Below are positions 24,231-32,735 of a stretch of 64,000 nucleotides of DNA, piece by piece. This DNA is from an uncultured Clostridia bacterium (GTDB taxonomy: Bacteria; Bacillota; Clostridia; Christensenellales; Aristaeellaceae), in the NCBI GenBank assembly GCA_934662505.1, contig CAKUKE010000004.1:1-64000 (forward strand). Reading direction: 5' to 3'. Position numbers and translations under genes: made by a program. How positions within the stretch are numbered: the stretch's first letter is position 1; every line of letters starts with the position of its first letter. Below the pieces are notes generated by a model. The model saw only the letters and a program-made list of their open reading frames with translations. It had not been told where the DNA came from and searched no databases.

Positions 24231-25721
24231 ATGAAAAAGACTCTGGCCTGCCTGATGTGCGTGTGCATGCTCTGCGTGCTGGCGGGAAGCGCGCTGGCCG
24301 CCGCCCCCATCACCGACTACACGCTGGAAGAAAAGCTGCAATTGCAGCTGGTCAAGTCCGGCTTTCGGGGCGAGGTGGCGCTTTCGCTGGACGGCGACGG
24401 CGCGTTCGGCATCACCGGGGACAGCTGGGCGCTGTGGAAGGCCGCCCTTGAGGGCATGACCCTGTCTGTGGAAAGCACGCCCTCCGGCGATGACCGGGAG
24501 ACCGGGCTGACCCTGAAAAAGGGCGATGCGGTGCTGGGCAGCGCGACCCTTCTTTCCAACGGCGCCGGCTACGCGGTGCAGAGCGACCTGATCAACAAAA
24601 ACAACGTCTGGTACGCCTTCGGCAAGCAGTTTGACCTGCTGGGACTGGCGGAAACGGACGAGGAATGGCCCTCCCCCTGGCACATGCTCCTTGCGGTGTA
24701 CGGTGCGGACGACGCATGGAAGGAGCGGGCGCTGGAGGCCTACGCCCCCTACCAGACCAAGCTGGCCGTATGGATGCAGAGCTACCTGACCGTGGCGCAG
24801 GGCGGCGAGGGAGACGGCTATGTGACCCGTATGTCCGGCGAAATCCCCGTCTCCGAGGTGGTGCCCCAGATCAAGCAATTGCTGGTAGACCTGTACCGGG
24901 ACGACGCCATGCTGTCCCTGCTGCGGGAAGTGTTCTCCGCCCGGGAGAGCGCGGCTTACCTGAACCCCGCCATGGAAACCACTTATTTCGCCATGCTGGA
25001 TCAGCTGTCCTGGACGGGCAGCGTGGGCATTGACCGGCGCTACGACGCGGCGGGCACGGTGGTCATGGATCGGGTGACCCTGCCCTTCGGCGAAAACGAC
25101 CGGCTGCAGAGCCTGACGGTCGCCACGGGCAGCGCAGGGCTGGAGGTATCCTTCGTCACCGGCGACGGCCGCTCCTTTGCGCTGACTGCCGTACCGGGCG
25201 CGGAAAACGCCTGGACGGGGCATGTGACGGCGGAATTGCCCGCCCGTCAGGCGGACTTCACCGTGGGCGACGGAGCGGAAAAGGCGGAAAGCCCGGTGCT
25301 CTCCTGCGACTTTACCTATTCTGTGGACGACACGGATGAAGATTACGACCTGAGTCAGGATCTGTGCCGCAAGGTGTACGCCCGGACGCTGGTGCTCAAG
25401 CCCGACGGGAACAACACTGCCGACACGGGCGCGCTGAGCCTGACGTGGCGGTGCGAGATGACCTCCAAGTCCGCCCGCCGCGCGGCCACCAATCTGAGCG
25501 GCGAGGTGACCTGCACCGATCAGACCGCCGGCGGCAGCGTGACCCTGACCTTCACCGGTGCCACCGCCCAGCCCTGGACGCCGCAGACCATTTCCGGTCT
25601 GGGGCAGACCCCCATGCAGCTGGACGGCCTGAATGAGGGCGCGCTCAAGACGCTGACCGAGTCCTGGCGCAGCGTGCTGGATGCCTTCGGCGCCTCCCTG
25701 ACCCCCGCCTCCGGCAACTGA
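24231..25721 (+). CDS. Secreted protein, no known family (tandem set 2 of 3)
   Basis: A 496-aa exported protein with a signal peptide at 1-24 (MKKTLACLMCVCMLCVLAGS, cleavage near 'ALA'). The core has Cys-rich signal residues but few mature Cys (two, near 365 and 383, plus two later), Thr/Gly-rich strands and a C-terminal segment 'LSGEVTCTDQTAGGSVTLTF' that reads like a beta-sandwich edge. Family unknown. It resembles the first and third proteins in length, signal type and general composition (long beta-rich body with 'TLT/SLT' strands), so the three may be distant paralogues; by eye I cannot show an alignment. Confidence 0.75.
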   Translation: MKKTLACLMCVCMLCVLAGSALAAAPITDYTLEEKLQLQLVKSGFRGEVALSLDGDGAFGITGDSWALWKAALEGMTLSVESTPSGDDRETGLTLKKGDAVLGSATLLSNGAGYAVQSDLINKNNVWYAFGKQFDLLGLAETDEEWPSPWHMLLAVYGADDAWKERALEAYAPYQTKLAVWMQSYLTVAQGGEGDGYVTRMSGEIPVSEVVPQIKQLLVDLYRDDAMLSLLREVFSARESAAYLNPAMETTYFAMLDQLSWTGSVGIDRRYDAAGTVVMDRVTLPFGENDRLQSLTVATGSAGLEVSFVTGDGRSFALTAVPGAENAWTGHVTAELPARQADFTVGDGAEKAESPVLSCDFTYSVDDTDEDYDLSQDLCRKVYARTLVLKPDGNNTADTGALSLTWRCEMTSKSARRAATNLSGEVTCTDQTAGGSVTLTFTGATAQPWTPQTISGLGQTPMQLDGLNEGALKTLTESWRSVLDAFGASLTPASGN

Positions 25722-25733
25722 ACCCATGCCTTC

Positions 25734-25766
25734 GGCGCGCGTTCCGGCAAAAGCGAAACGCGCGCC
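25734..25766 (+). terminator. Hairpin between secreted genes 2 and 3
   Basis: GGCGCGCGTT (25734-25743) and AACGCGCGCC (25757-25766) are exact complements; TTTG follows. It could attenuate transcription into the third gene or protect the upstream message. Confidence 0.6.
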
Positions 25767-25803
25767 TTTGCGTATCACAACCCCGTACGAAGGAGGAGTT
25801 TTC

Positions 25804-27381
25804 GTGTTCAAACGCTGCCTGTCCCTGCTGCTGGCTTGCGCCCTGTGCCTGACGATGGCGCTGCCCGCGCTGGCGGAGACCCCCTACGCCCTCACCCTGG
25901 CCGTCTCTCTGGAAAAAGAAGGGATGGAAACGCTGCGGGCGTCCACCTCGTCCGACATGGCCGACGCCATCGCCGCCCTGCTTGAAAAGGGCAAGCTGAC
26001 CCTGACATGGGACGGTGAAAATCTGGCCGCCGTTTTGTCGCTGGACGATCAGTTCTTCACCGACCTGATGTGCAGCCTGCAGCACGGCGAGGAAGAAACC
26101 TCCGTCCTCCTGACCTCCAGCCTGCTGCCTGACGATTTCCTGCGCATCACCGCCGATGCGGACGACAAGACCGTCCCCGACGCGGATCCGGAGCTTGCCA
26201 TGCAGGCGCTGTCCGATCTGGTGGTCGCCCTGCAGGACATGATAGAGGAGGGGGATATGGAAACAGGCGCCTTCACCCTCCCCTTCCTGCCCGACAGGAC
26301 CTTCAGCCGCCGCGCGGCTTTCCGGGTGCCGGGCACCCGCGCCGCCACCGCGCTGTACGACTGGGCCGCCCGGTACGACCTGCTCAGCGCCCTCCCCTCC
26401 GATATGCTCAACGCCGCCGCATGGCCTGAAATCAGCGGCTTCCTGTACGATTCAGACGTGAACGAGGATCAGGTCTATCTGCTGCGCGTCGCCTTTGGGG
26501 ACAGCGCGTCGGGGGACGTGTGCCTCAGCCTGTCTGAAGACAGCGTGGAATTTGCCCTGTTTTCCACCCCCCAGACCGCTGCGGCGTCGTCCGACGGGAA
26601 AACCGCCGACGCCGGAGAAGCGCCCGACACGCTCACCGTGGTTTCGGACGGAGTCGCCGCGCTGGATCGGGACGACTGTGCAAACGCCCTTTTCCTGCAC
26701 ACAGACTGGTCGGACGGTCTGAGCGCATCCGCCCTCTATCTGGAAGACGGGGTGCAGCAGTTCGCCCTGAAGCTCATCAGCGAAACGCTGAACGACGACG
26801 GCTACTATACGCTGGCGCTTTCCACGCCCTCCATGGCGCTGGGCGGTTCCCTGACCCTGCGGGAGGACGGCCGCCTGACAGGCAGCATGCAGCTTTCCGC
26901 GGGAGAAGACGCGGCAAGCCCCTACCTGACTCTGCGGCTGAACGGCATGCCCGCGCCCTCCGCCCAGCTGCCTCAGGCCGACCTGACCGGGCGGACGATG
27001 TGGACGGAGGAAAACGCGCAGGGGCTGGCCTGCCGGCTGCTGGAGGCCGCGCCCGCCCTGCTGGTGCGCGCCTGCGTCCTGCTGCCCGATGAAATGACCG
27101 ACCTGCTCTGCGCCCGCGCCGGTATGAGCTTCGCCCCGATGCGGGAGCTGTTCCAGAACCAGCCTGCGGCCGAGGACGGCAGCGACGCGACCGTCCAGCC
27201 CGAGGAGACCGCCGCGCCCGGCGAAGAGGAACCCGCGCGTCATGAAGGGAGTAGCGTCCCCGGCGAGGGGGAACCCGTGCCCGGCGGCTTCTTCGGCGTT
27301 TCCACGGACGCAGCCACCGCCGCCCCCTCGGATACGGCTGCGGATACCCCCACCCGCAAGCCCTCCGGGTTCTTTGACTGA
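25804..27381 (+). CDS. Secreted protein, no known family (tandem set 3 of 3)
   Basis: A 525-aa exported protein starting at GTG 25804 behind a strong AAGGAGGAG. The signal peptide is at 1-24 (MFKRCLSLLLACALCLTMAL, 'PALA' cleavage). The mature body to ~430 is beta-rich; residues ~445-520 are an acidic Glu/Pro/Ala/Thr-rich low-complexity tail ('PEETAAPGEEEPARHEG'), typical of a wall-spanning or disordered linker, but no LPXTG or transmembrane anchor follows, and the protein ends 'KPSGFFD'. Function unknown. It sits at the end of the three-gene set, between the YlbJ-like and luxS/spoIVB genes. Confidence 0.75.
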   Translation: MFKRCLSLLLACALCLTMALPALAETPYALTLAVSLEKEGMETLRASTSSDMADAIAALLEKGKLTLTWDGENLAAVLSLDDQFFTDLMCSLQHGEEETSVLLTSSLLPDDFLRITADADDKTVPDADPELAMQALSDLVVALQDMIEEGDMETGAFTLPFLPDRTFSRRAAFRVPGTRAATALYDWAARYDLLSALPSDMLNAAAWPEISGFLYDSDVNEDQVYLLRVAFGDSASGDVCLSLSEDSVEFALFSTPQTAAASSDGKTADAGEAPDTLTVVSDGVAALDRDDCANALFLHTDWSDGLSASALYLEDGVQQFALKLISETLNDDGYYTLALSTPSMALGGSLTLREDGRLTGSMQLSAGEDAASPYLTLRLNGMPAPSAQLPQADLTGRTMWTEENAQGLACRLLEAAPALLVRACVLLPDEMTDLLCARAGMSFAPMRELFQNQPAAEDGSDATVQPEETAAPGEEEPARHEGSSVPGEGEPVPGGFFGVSTDAATAAPSDTAADTPTRKPSGFFD

Positions 27382-27390
27382 CCCTGCGCA

Positions 27391-27432
27391 AAAAACGCGC
27401 CGTACCGGGTTCATCCGGCACGGCGCTTTGTT
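27391..27432. terminator. Bidirectional terminator between secreted set and luxS
   Basis: GCGCCGT(A)CCGGG pairs with CCGG(C)ACGGCGC around TTCAT (27397-27426). T-rich sequence follows on both strands: CTTTGTTTTC on plus and GTTTTTTG on minus, serving the secreted gene set and luxS. Confidence 0.9.
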
Positions 27433-27472
27433 TTCCGCAGCGTTGTTCTGTTTCAGCCCGTCATGGCGGCCG

Positions 27473-27940
27473 TCACACGGGATAAACCATGTCCTCCGCC
27501 GTCCAGTGCGCCAGCACGGGCAGCATGGCGCGCGCCTCCGCCCGGGCGGCGGTCAGGTCGTGCTCCCGGTAGTTGCCGCACTCCCGTGCGCTGACCCCCG
27601 GCACAGCGCCGTCAAAATCCGCCGCAAAACGAAGCGCATCCCGCGCCAGCGCCACGGCCTGCGTCCTGGTCACCGTATCCCGCAAAAGCAGATAAAACCC
27701 GGTGCGGCAGCCCATGGGACCCACGTACACCACGCTGTCCGCCAACGCGCTGCTGCGGGCGTAGGTAGCCAGCAGATGCTCCAGCGTGTGCATCGCGCCC
27801 ACGGCCAGATAATCCCCGCCGTTGGGCTTTTTCATGCGCAGGTCGTAGGTCACCACATCCCCGTCCACCCGGGACACGTACATTCCCGGGGTCAGCACGT
27901 CGTGATTGATGGTAAAGCTGGCGATCTTCTTCATCTCCAT
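27473..27940 (-). CDS. luxS: S-ribosylhomocysteine lyase
   Basis: A 155-aa LuxS enzyme, which splits S-ribosylhomocysteine to homocysteine and DPD, the precursor of autoinducer-2. The metal site HxxEH is at 51-55 ('HTLEH') with the third ligand Cys121 in 'ECGNYREHDL'. The catalytic Cys78 is in 'GPMGCRTGFY'. Length and order match the family exactly. It is a single-gene transcript with its own promoter (27973-28001) and shared terminator. Its basic role is recycling of the methyl cycle; quorum sensing is not shown by its presence, even with an AI-2E-family permease at 0.7-1.9 kb. Confidence 0.97.
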   Translation of the reverse strand: MEMKKIASFTINHDVLTPGMYVSRVDGDVVTYDLRMKKPNGGDYLAVGAMHTLEHLLATYARSSALADSVVYVGPMGCRTGFYLLLRDTVTRTQAVALARDALRFAADFDGAVPGVSARECGNYREHDLTAARAEARAMLPVLAHWTAEDMVYPV

Positions 27941-27972
27941 TTTTTCTTCCTCCGTATCGTCCTCTCCCGCCC

Positions 27973-28001
27973 ATCCTACGCCGCAGCCGCCCGGCTGTCA
28001 A
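27973..28001 (-). promoter_or_regulatory. luxS promoter
   Basis: On the minus strand TTGACA (28001-27996) and TAGGAT (27978-27973) are 17 nt apart, 32 nt before the luxS start. Confidence 0.72.
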
Positions 28002-28047
28002 GAGGAAAAGAGCAGGGGGCTGCCGCCCGGCGGAAGGAGCCGTTTTT

Positions 28048-29280
28048 TCACGCCGCGCTGTCCGCAGCCGGCACGTCGCTTTCCTCCAGCATCCACTCGA
28101 TGTACAGCCCGTATCCCCGCAGGGGGTCGTCCACAAACACATGGGTCACCGCGCCCACCAGCATACCGTCCTGAATGACCGGGCTGCCGGACATGCCCTG
28201 CACAATGCCCCCCGTTTTGCGGATGAGCGCCGGGTCGGTCACCCGGATGACGAAGGACTTGCCCGACGGCTCGCTCTGGCGGCTCACCTGCACGATCTCC
28301 GCCTCGTAGGCACGGGGGCCCTCCTCATCCACCGTAGACAGGATGGTCGCCCTGCCCGTGTGCACGCTGCTGCGGTAGCCCACGGGCAGCCCCTCGGGAT
28401 AAAGGGCGCTTTCCGTCTTCCCCGTCCAGCGGCCGTACACCCCGTAGACGGTGTTTTTGGCAATGTCGCCCAGCGGCGTTTCATCCATGGAGAAATTGCC
28501 CCGCAGCTCCCCCGGCGCGCCCCGGGCGCCCCGCCGCACGTCCACAATGCCCGCCGGCATCAGCCGTCCCCGGGCGACGGTAAACAGCCGCCCCGTATCC
28601 CCGTCGCTCACCGCATGCCCCAGCGCGCCGTACGCCCCCGTTTTCGGATCCACATAGGTCAGCGTGCCCACCCCTGCGGTGGAGGAACGCACCCAGACGC
28701 CCAGCCGGTAGCCCTCCCCGTCCTGCACGGGGGTCACGGGCACGGTCAGCGACCTGCCATCCCGGTTCACCAGCGCGGTCATGCTTTTGCCGCCCCCCGA
28801 GGCCACCGCCCGGGACAGCTGCTCCGCGCTGGCAAGGGGCTGCCCGTCCAGCGACAAAAGCACGTCTCCCGCCCGCAGCCTGCCCTGTGCGCCGCCGTCC
28901 CGCGCCACGCCGACCACCATGACCCCCTGCATCTGCATGGCCACGCCCACGGCCTGTCCGCCGGGAATGAGCACCCGTTTTTCCTTGACCTGCACCTCCA
29001 TTTTCTGCAGGGGAATCAGCCCGAACAGGCTGACGGACACCGCTCCCTCCCCCGTTTCGCCGGCGGACACGCCGTCGCCCTGACAGGAAACGAGCTTTTC
29101 ATCCCCGGAGGACAACGCCGCCAGCCCCAAGGGCATGCGGCACACCTGTCCTTCGTACAGGGTCAGCGCGTCCGGCAGCGCCCGGAGCGCCCGGGCAGTG
29201 GGTGAAAACAGACACAGAAGCAGCCCGGCCAGCAGCAGCGCCGCCAGCGTCAGTCGTTTTTTTGAGCAGGGAAAACCCAT
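28048..29280 (-). CDS. spoIVB: SpoIVB sporulation signalling serine peptidase
   Basis: A 410-aa peptidase of family S55. Residues 1-32 hold an N-terminal signal/anchor segment. A PDZ domain lies at about 115-200 ('GVMVVGVARDGGAQGRLRAG'), and the peptidase domain follows with His in 'ALGHAVSD' and the nucleophile Ser in 'GIVQGMSGSPVIQDG' near residue 365. The last 25 residues ('HVFVDDPLRGYGLYIEWML') are highly typical. In Bacillus, SpoIVB is made in the forespore and crosses to the intermembrane space, where it cleaves SpoIVFA to activate SpoIVFB and pro-sigma-K. Partners are not in the window. Its presence argues that this organism sporulates. Confidence 0.93.
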   Translation of the reverse strand: MGFPCSKKRLTLAALLLAGLLLCLFSPTARALRALPDALTLYEGQVCRMPLGLAALSSGDEKLVSCQGDGVSAGETGEGAVSVSLFGLIPLQKMEVQVKEKRVLIPGGQAVGVAMQMQGVMVVGVARDGGAQGRLRAGDVLLSLDGQPLASAEQLSRAVASGGGKSMTALVNRDGRSLTVPVTPVQDGEGYRLGVWVRSSTAGVGTLTYVDPKTGAYGALGHAVSDGDTGRLFTVARGRLMPAGIVDVRRGARGAPGELRGNFSMDETPLGDIAKNTVYGVYGRWTGKTESALYPEGLPVGYRSSVHTGRATILSTVDEEGPRAYEAEIVQVSRQSEPSGKSFVIRVTDPALIRKTGGIVQGMSGSPVIQDGMLVGAVTHVFVDDPLRGYGLYIEWMLEESDVPAADSAA

Positions 29281-29899
29281 GGCACACCCTCATTTCCGCA
29301 AAAATTTCGCGTATGCCACAAGGTTCGCCTGACGCCGCCCGGCCTATGCTGGGAAAGGCTGCGAAAAATGTCTGAAAATGCCGCGGCGGCTCCGTGCCCT
29401 TCCGGACGGGTGAAAAAGGCGTCCACGTGCCGCAGTATCGCCCACCCTTCGTACGTTTCGGACTTCCCGCCGCTTTCAGACGGCAGCTCATGTGCCCGTG
29501 ATTTATCGTGACTTTTCGCGTCTGCCTACGCGCTGCAAACAGCCGCCGCGTACAAACGACACTCCTTGCGGATACGGCGTATTGCGTCCCTTCGGACTGC
29601 CGCCGCGCATAAACGCGATTTCCCGCAGCCGTGATGTATCGCACCCGCTCATACGCTTCAAAGCGCCCCCCAACCCGGAGCATGTCCCTTTCGGATCCGC
29701 CCGCGGCTCCGCTTTTTTTGAACTGCTCCAGCCCGAGGCATCTTTCCGCGGTCGTTTTTGCCCGTCCTGTTTTTTAAATGGCCGCCCCTCTGCAGGATGG
29801 CGCCTGTTTTCATTTTCATACGCCGCAGACGGGCGGTGCGGAAGTGAGGGGCTTTTACCTTTCCGTGTTGCCTCGCCCGTTTTTTGACCCGTTCCGCCG
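29281..29899. other. 0.6-kb spacer between spoIVB and spoIIID
   Basis: No credible gene on either strand: the open frames lack ribosome sites and give Arg/Pro/Ser-rich low-quality readings. I could not assign a forespore (sigma-G type) promoter for spoIVB with confidence; GCATAC at about 29311-29316 on the minus strand is the only vague candidate. Confidence 0.55.
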
Positions 29900-30253
29900 T
29901 CACCCGCCGCGTTTTTCTGTCTCCGGCGCGCCGTCTTCCGCTTCCGTCCGCCGCTTCTCCTCCCGGGCTGCGGCGCGCAGGCGGCGGTATTTCTCCCGGG
30001 TCGCCGCGCCGCCCCGCAGGTGGCGCACCGCCAGATGCTCCTCCATGACCGTCTGCACCCGGTCGTAGAGCGCCTCATCCGCCCGGCGCAGGGGCGCGCC
30101 GATCAATTGATGGGCGTAGGATTTGCTCATGCCGAACCGTTCCGCACAGGCGCGCACCGTGTCGCCCGTGCGCAGAATGTGCCGTCCCAGCGCCACGGAC
30201 AGCGCTTCCGCCCCCTGTCCGGCGCTCTTTTCCGACCGTCCAAAGCGTTTCAT
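29900..30253 (-). CDS. spoIIID: SpoIIID sporulation transcription factor
   Basis: A 117-aa DNA-binding protein. The HTH spans about 33-53 ('VRACAERFGMSKSYAHQLI'), and the C-terminal signature 'RHLRGGAATREKYRRL' (~76-91) is the basic extension that contacts DNA in Bacillus SpoIIID. SpoIIID switches mother-cell gene expression between sigma-E and sigma-K. The usual protein is about 80-95 aa; this one has an extra ~25-residue charged tail (KRRTEAEDGAPETEKRGG). The ribosome site is AGGTGA. It lies upstream of spoIVB on the same strand, but the 0.6-kb gap argues for separate transcripts, as expected since the two act in different cells. Confidence 0.93.
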   Translation of the reverse strand: MKRFGRSEKSAGQGAEALSVALGRHILRTGDTVRACAERFGMSKSYAHQLIGAPLRRADEALYDRVQTVMEEHLAVRHLRGGAATREKYRRLRAAAREEKRRTEAEDGAPETEKRGG

Positions 30254-30399
30254 TTTTGCGGTTCACCTCCCCGGCGTCAGTCCATGGTATGCGCCTCCGG
30301 GACAAAAAAGACGCGCCGGCGGTGGCCGCTGCCCCGCCGCCCGGTTTCCGCTGCCGGCATCCTTTTTGTTTTTTTGTCCCACTTCTCCCGCTCCCCGCC

Positions 30400-30428
30400 T
30401 TGAAAAAGCGCCGCGGGCGGGTTATAAT
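30400..30428 (+). promoter_or_regulatory. Promoter of the DUF2461 gene
   Basis: TTGAAA (30400-30405) and TATAAT (30423-30428) are 17 nt apart, with the GTG start 31 nt downstream. Confidence 0.87.
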
Positions 30429-30458
30429 AAAATAAGTGTATTTACAAGGAGGCCGACC

Positions 30459-31145
30459 GTGTTTCAGGGATTTCCCCAGGAGACCTTAGCCTTTTTTCTG
30501 GATCTGCGTTTCCACAACGACAAGGCGTTCATGGACGCCAACCGGGACCGGTACGTTTCACAGGTGCGGGAACCGTTCTACCGCTTTATCGAGGCGATAG
30601 GCGAAAGCATGCTGCGGATCGACCCGGCCTTTGAGGTGCGTCCCTACAAGTGCCTCTCCCGCATCAACCGGGACGTGCGCTTTTCCCGGGACAAATCCCC
30701 CTACCGGGATCATCTGTGGGTCGCCTTCCGCCGGGCGGGTCAGGAAAAGGAAGGGCAGCCCTTCTACTGGATGGAGCTGGGTCCCGAGCACGTGGACTGG
30801 GGCGTGGGCATGTGGGGAGAAAACCGTCCCGCCATGGACGCCCTGCGGCGGCGCATGACCGCCCGGCCGGAGGAATACCTGAACCTGCTCCCCTGTCTGA
30901 ACAGGGCGGGCTTCGGGCTGGGCGGCCCCAGCTGGAAACGGCTGGACGTTCCGCCGGAAATTCCCCCGGAGCTCGTTCCCCTGTACATGAAAAAGGAGCC
31001 CTACTTCAGCAAGGCCAGAACCCTTCTGAAATGGGTGTACGCCCCCTCCTTCGCCACCCGGGTGGCAAAGGACTTTACCACGGTCGCCCCCGTTTACCGC
31101 ATGCTGCGGGGGGTGGCGGAGGATGAACCGCCGCCGGCAAAATGA
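30459..31145 (+). CDS. DUF2461 (TIGR02453) family protein
   Basis: A 228-aa soluble protein. It begins 'MFQGFPQETLAFFLDLRFHNDKAFMDANRDRY' (read in order), the defining N-terminal block of DUF2461: an F-x-P-x-x-x-x-F-L-x-x-L-x-x-N-N-x-x-x-W/F-x-x-x-x-x-x-Y pattern. It continues with 'RINRDVRFSRDKSPYRDHLWVAFRR' and 'YWMELGPE', also typical. The biochemical role of the family is not known. GTG start at 30459, 6 nt after AAGGAGG. The next gene, a phosphohexomutase, starts 69 nt downstream with no terminator between, so they may be co-transcribed. Confidence 0.9.
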   Translation: MFQGFPQETLAFFLDLRFHNDKAFMDANRDRYVSQVREPFYRFIEAIGESMLRIDPAFEVRPYKCLSRINRDVRFSRDKSPYRDHLWVAFRRAGQEKEGQPFYWMELGPEHVDWGVGMWGENRPAMDALRRRMTARPEEYLNLLPCLNRAGFGLGGPSWKRLDVPPEIPPELVPLYMKKEPYFSKARTLLKWVYAPSFATRVAKDFTTVAPVYRMLRGVAEDEPPPAK

Positions 31146-31214
31146 CCTCTCCTTCCGGGGCGCGTGCCCGAAAAATGCTGTCTGTTTCCTGCCAAGTGAA
31201 TAAGGAGTGAATTT

Positions 31215-32729
31215 ATGGTGAATCTTCGCACGCTCATCAGCGGATCGGATGTGCGTGGCAAGGCGCTGGGCGACGGCGCCGTACTGACCGACCAGGCGGC
31301 GCGCCGCATCGGCGAAGCGCTGGTGGCTTACCTGCGGCAGCAGGGCGCCGGGGAAAACCCCCGGGTGCTCATGGGCCGCGACCCCCGTCTGACGGGCGAA
31401 AGCCTGATGGAAAGCTGCGCCATGGGCATGAAGGACGCAGGCGGACAGGTGACCCTGTTCGGGCTGTGCACCACCCCCGCCATGTTCGTCGCCCTCAAGA
31501 CCCCCGGGTTTGAAGCGGATGCGTCCGTCATGGTCACCGCCTCCCACCACCCGTGGGATCGGAACGGTCTGAAATTTTTTCTGCCGGACGGCGGCATCTC
31601 CACTCAGGTGCTGGAGGCCATTTTAGACCTTGCCCAGTCTCAGGAGGTCTTCTCCCGGGGCGGCGGCAGCGTGTGCCGCCGGGATTTTCTGCCGGTCTAC
31701 GCGGATATCCTCAAAAAACGGGTGACCGACGGCCTGCACACCGATGTGCTCAAGCCCCTGCTGGGGCTGCATGTGGTGGTGGACGCGGGCAACGGCTCGG
31801 GCGGCTTTTACGCGAAGCTGCTGGAGGACATGGGCGCGTGGGTGGAAGGCAGCCAGTTCCTGGAGCCGGACGGCCATTTTCCCAACCACATTCCCAACCC
31901 GGAGAACCCCGAGGCCATGGCCTCGGTCAGCCAGGCCGTGGTGCGCGCGGAGGCGGATCTGGGCGTCATTTTCGACGCGGACTGCGACCGTGCCGCCATC
32001 GTGGACAAGACCGGACGGGAGATCAACCGCAACCGGCTCATCGCCCTCATTTCCGCCATTTTGCTGGATCAGAAAAGCGGGCTGACCATTGTGACCGACT
32101 CGGTCACCTCCTCCGGGCTGGCGCGTTTCATCGGCGAGTGGGGCGGGGTGCACTACCGCTACAAGCGGGGATACCACAATGTGATCGAGGAGGCGCGCCG
32201 TCTCAACGAGGCGGGCATCGACTGCCCGCTGGCCATTGAGACCAGCGGCCACGCCGCCCTGCGGGAAAACGGTTTTCTGGACGACGGCATGTATCTGGTG
32301 ACCGTGCTCATCTGCGAGGCCATGAAGCTCAAGCAGGAGGGGCGGGAGCTGAGCAGCCTCATCAGCGACCTGAAGGAGCCGCTGGAGAGCGCCGAGGTGC
32401 GTCTGAACATTACCGACCCCGATTTCCGCGCCGCAGGCAAGGCGGCCATCGAGCGGGTGATGGACTACGCCTTCAACAACGCCGACTGGCACATTGCCCC
32501 CGACAACCGGGAGGGCGTGCGCATTTCCTTTGACCTGAACGGTGAAATGGACAGCGGCTGGTTCCTTTTGCGCCTGTCCGTGCACGACCCGGTGCTGCCC
32601 CTCAACATGGAAAGCGACGTGCGGGGCGGTCTGCATGAAATGGCCGCTCAGCTTTATCAGGTGCTCCAAAGCGCCTCCGGCGTGGACGTGTCCCCGCTGA
32701 AGGACTTCATTACAACGCAGGAGGCATAA
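31215..32729 (+). CDS. Phosphomannomutase/phosphoglucomutase family enzyme
   Basis: A 504-aa alpha-D-phosphohexomutase. The phospho-serine is Ser110 in 'VTASHHPWDRNG', the Mg-binding loop is DADCDR (254-259), the sugar-binding 'ETSGHAALRENGF' is near 345, and the phosphate-binding C-terminal domain contains 'DNREGVRISFD' near 430. It interconverts hexose 1- and 6-phosphates, feeding nucleotide-sugar synthesis or glycolysis. The motif 'SHHP' rather than 'SHNP' is a minor variant. It is followed after 6 nt by transketolase, so the two form a sugar-phosphate operon. Specificity for mannose or glucose cannot be told from sequence alone. Confidence 0.93.
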   Translation: MVNLRTLISGSDVRGKALGDGAVLTDQAARRIGEALVAYLRQQGAGENPRVLMGRDPRLTGESLMESCAMGMKDAGGQVTLFGLCTTPAMFVALKTPGFEADASVMVTASHHPWDRNGLKFFLPDGGISTQVLEAILDLAQSQEVFSRGGGSVCRRDFLPVYADILKKRVTDGLHTDVLKPLLGLHVVVDAGNGSGGFYAKLLEDMGAWVEGSQFLEPDGHFPNHIPNPENPEAMASVSQAVVRAEADLGVIFDADCDRAAIVDKTGREINRNRLIALISAILLDQKSGLTIVTDSVTSSGLARFIGEWGGVHYRYKRGYHNVIEEARRLNEAGIDCPLAIETSGHAALRENGFLDDGMYLVTVLICEAMKLKQEGRELSSLISDLKEPLESAEVRLNITDPDFRAAGKAAIERVMDYAFNNADWHIAPDNREGVRISFDLNGEMDSGWFLLRLSVHDPVLPLNMESDVRGGLHEMAAQLYQVLQSASGVDVSPLKDFITTQEA

Positions 32730-32735
32730 GCGATT

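Noticed and set aside
748..27940. An AI-2 quorum-sensing circuit from the AI-2E-family permease and luxS
   Set aside because: The genes are 26 kb apart, the permease family has diverse substrates, and no LsrB/LuxP-type receptor is seen. LuxS is sufficiently explained by methyl-cycle recycling.
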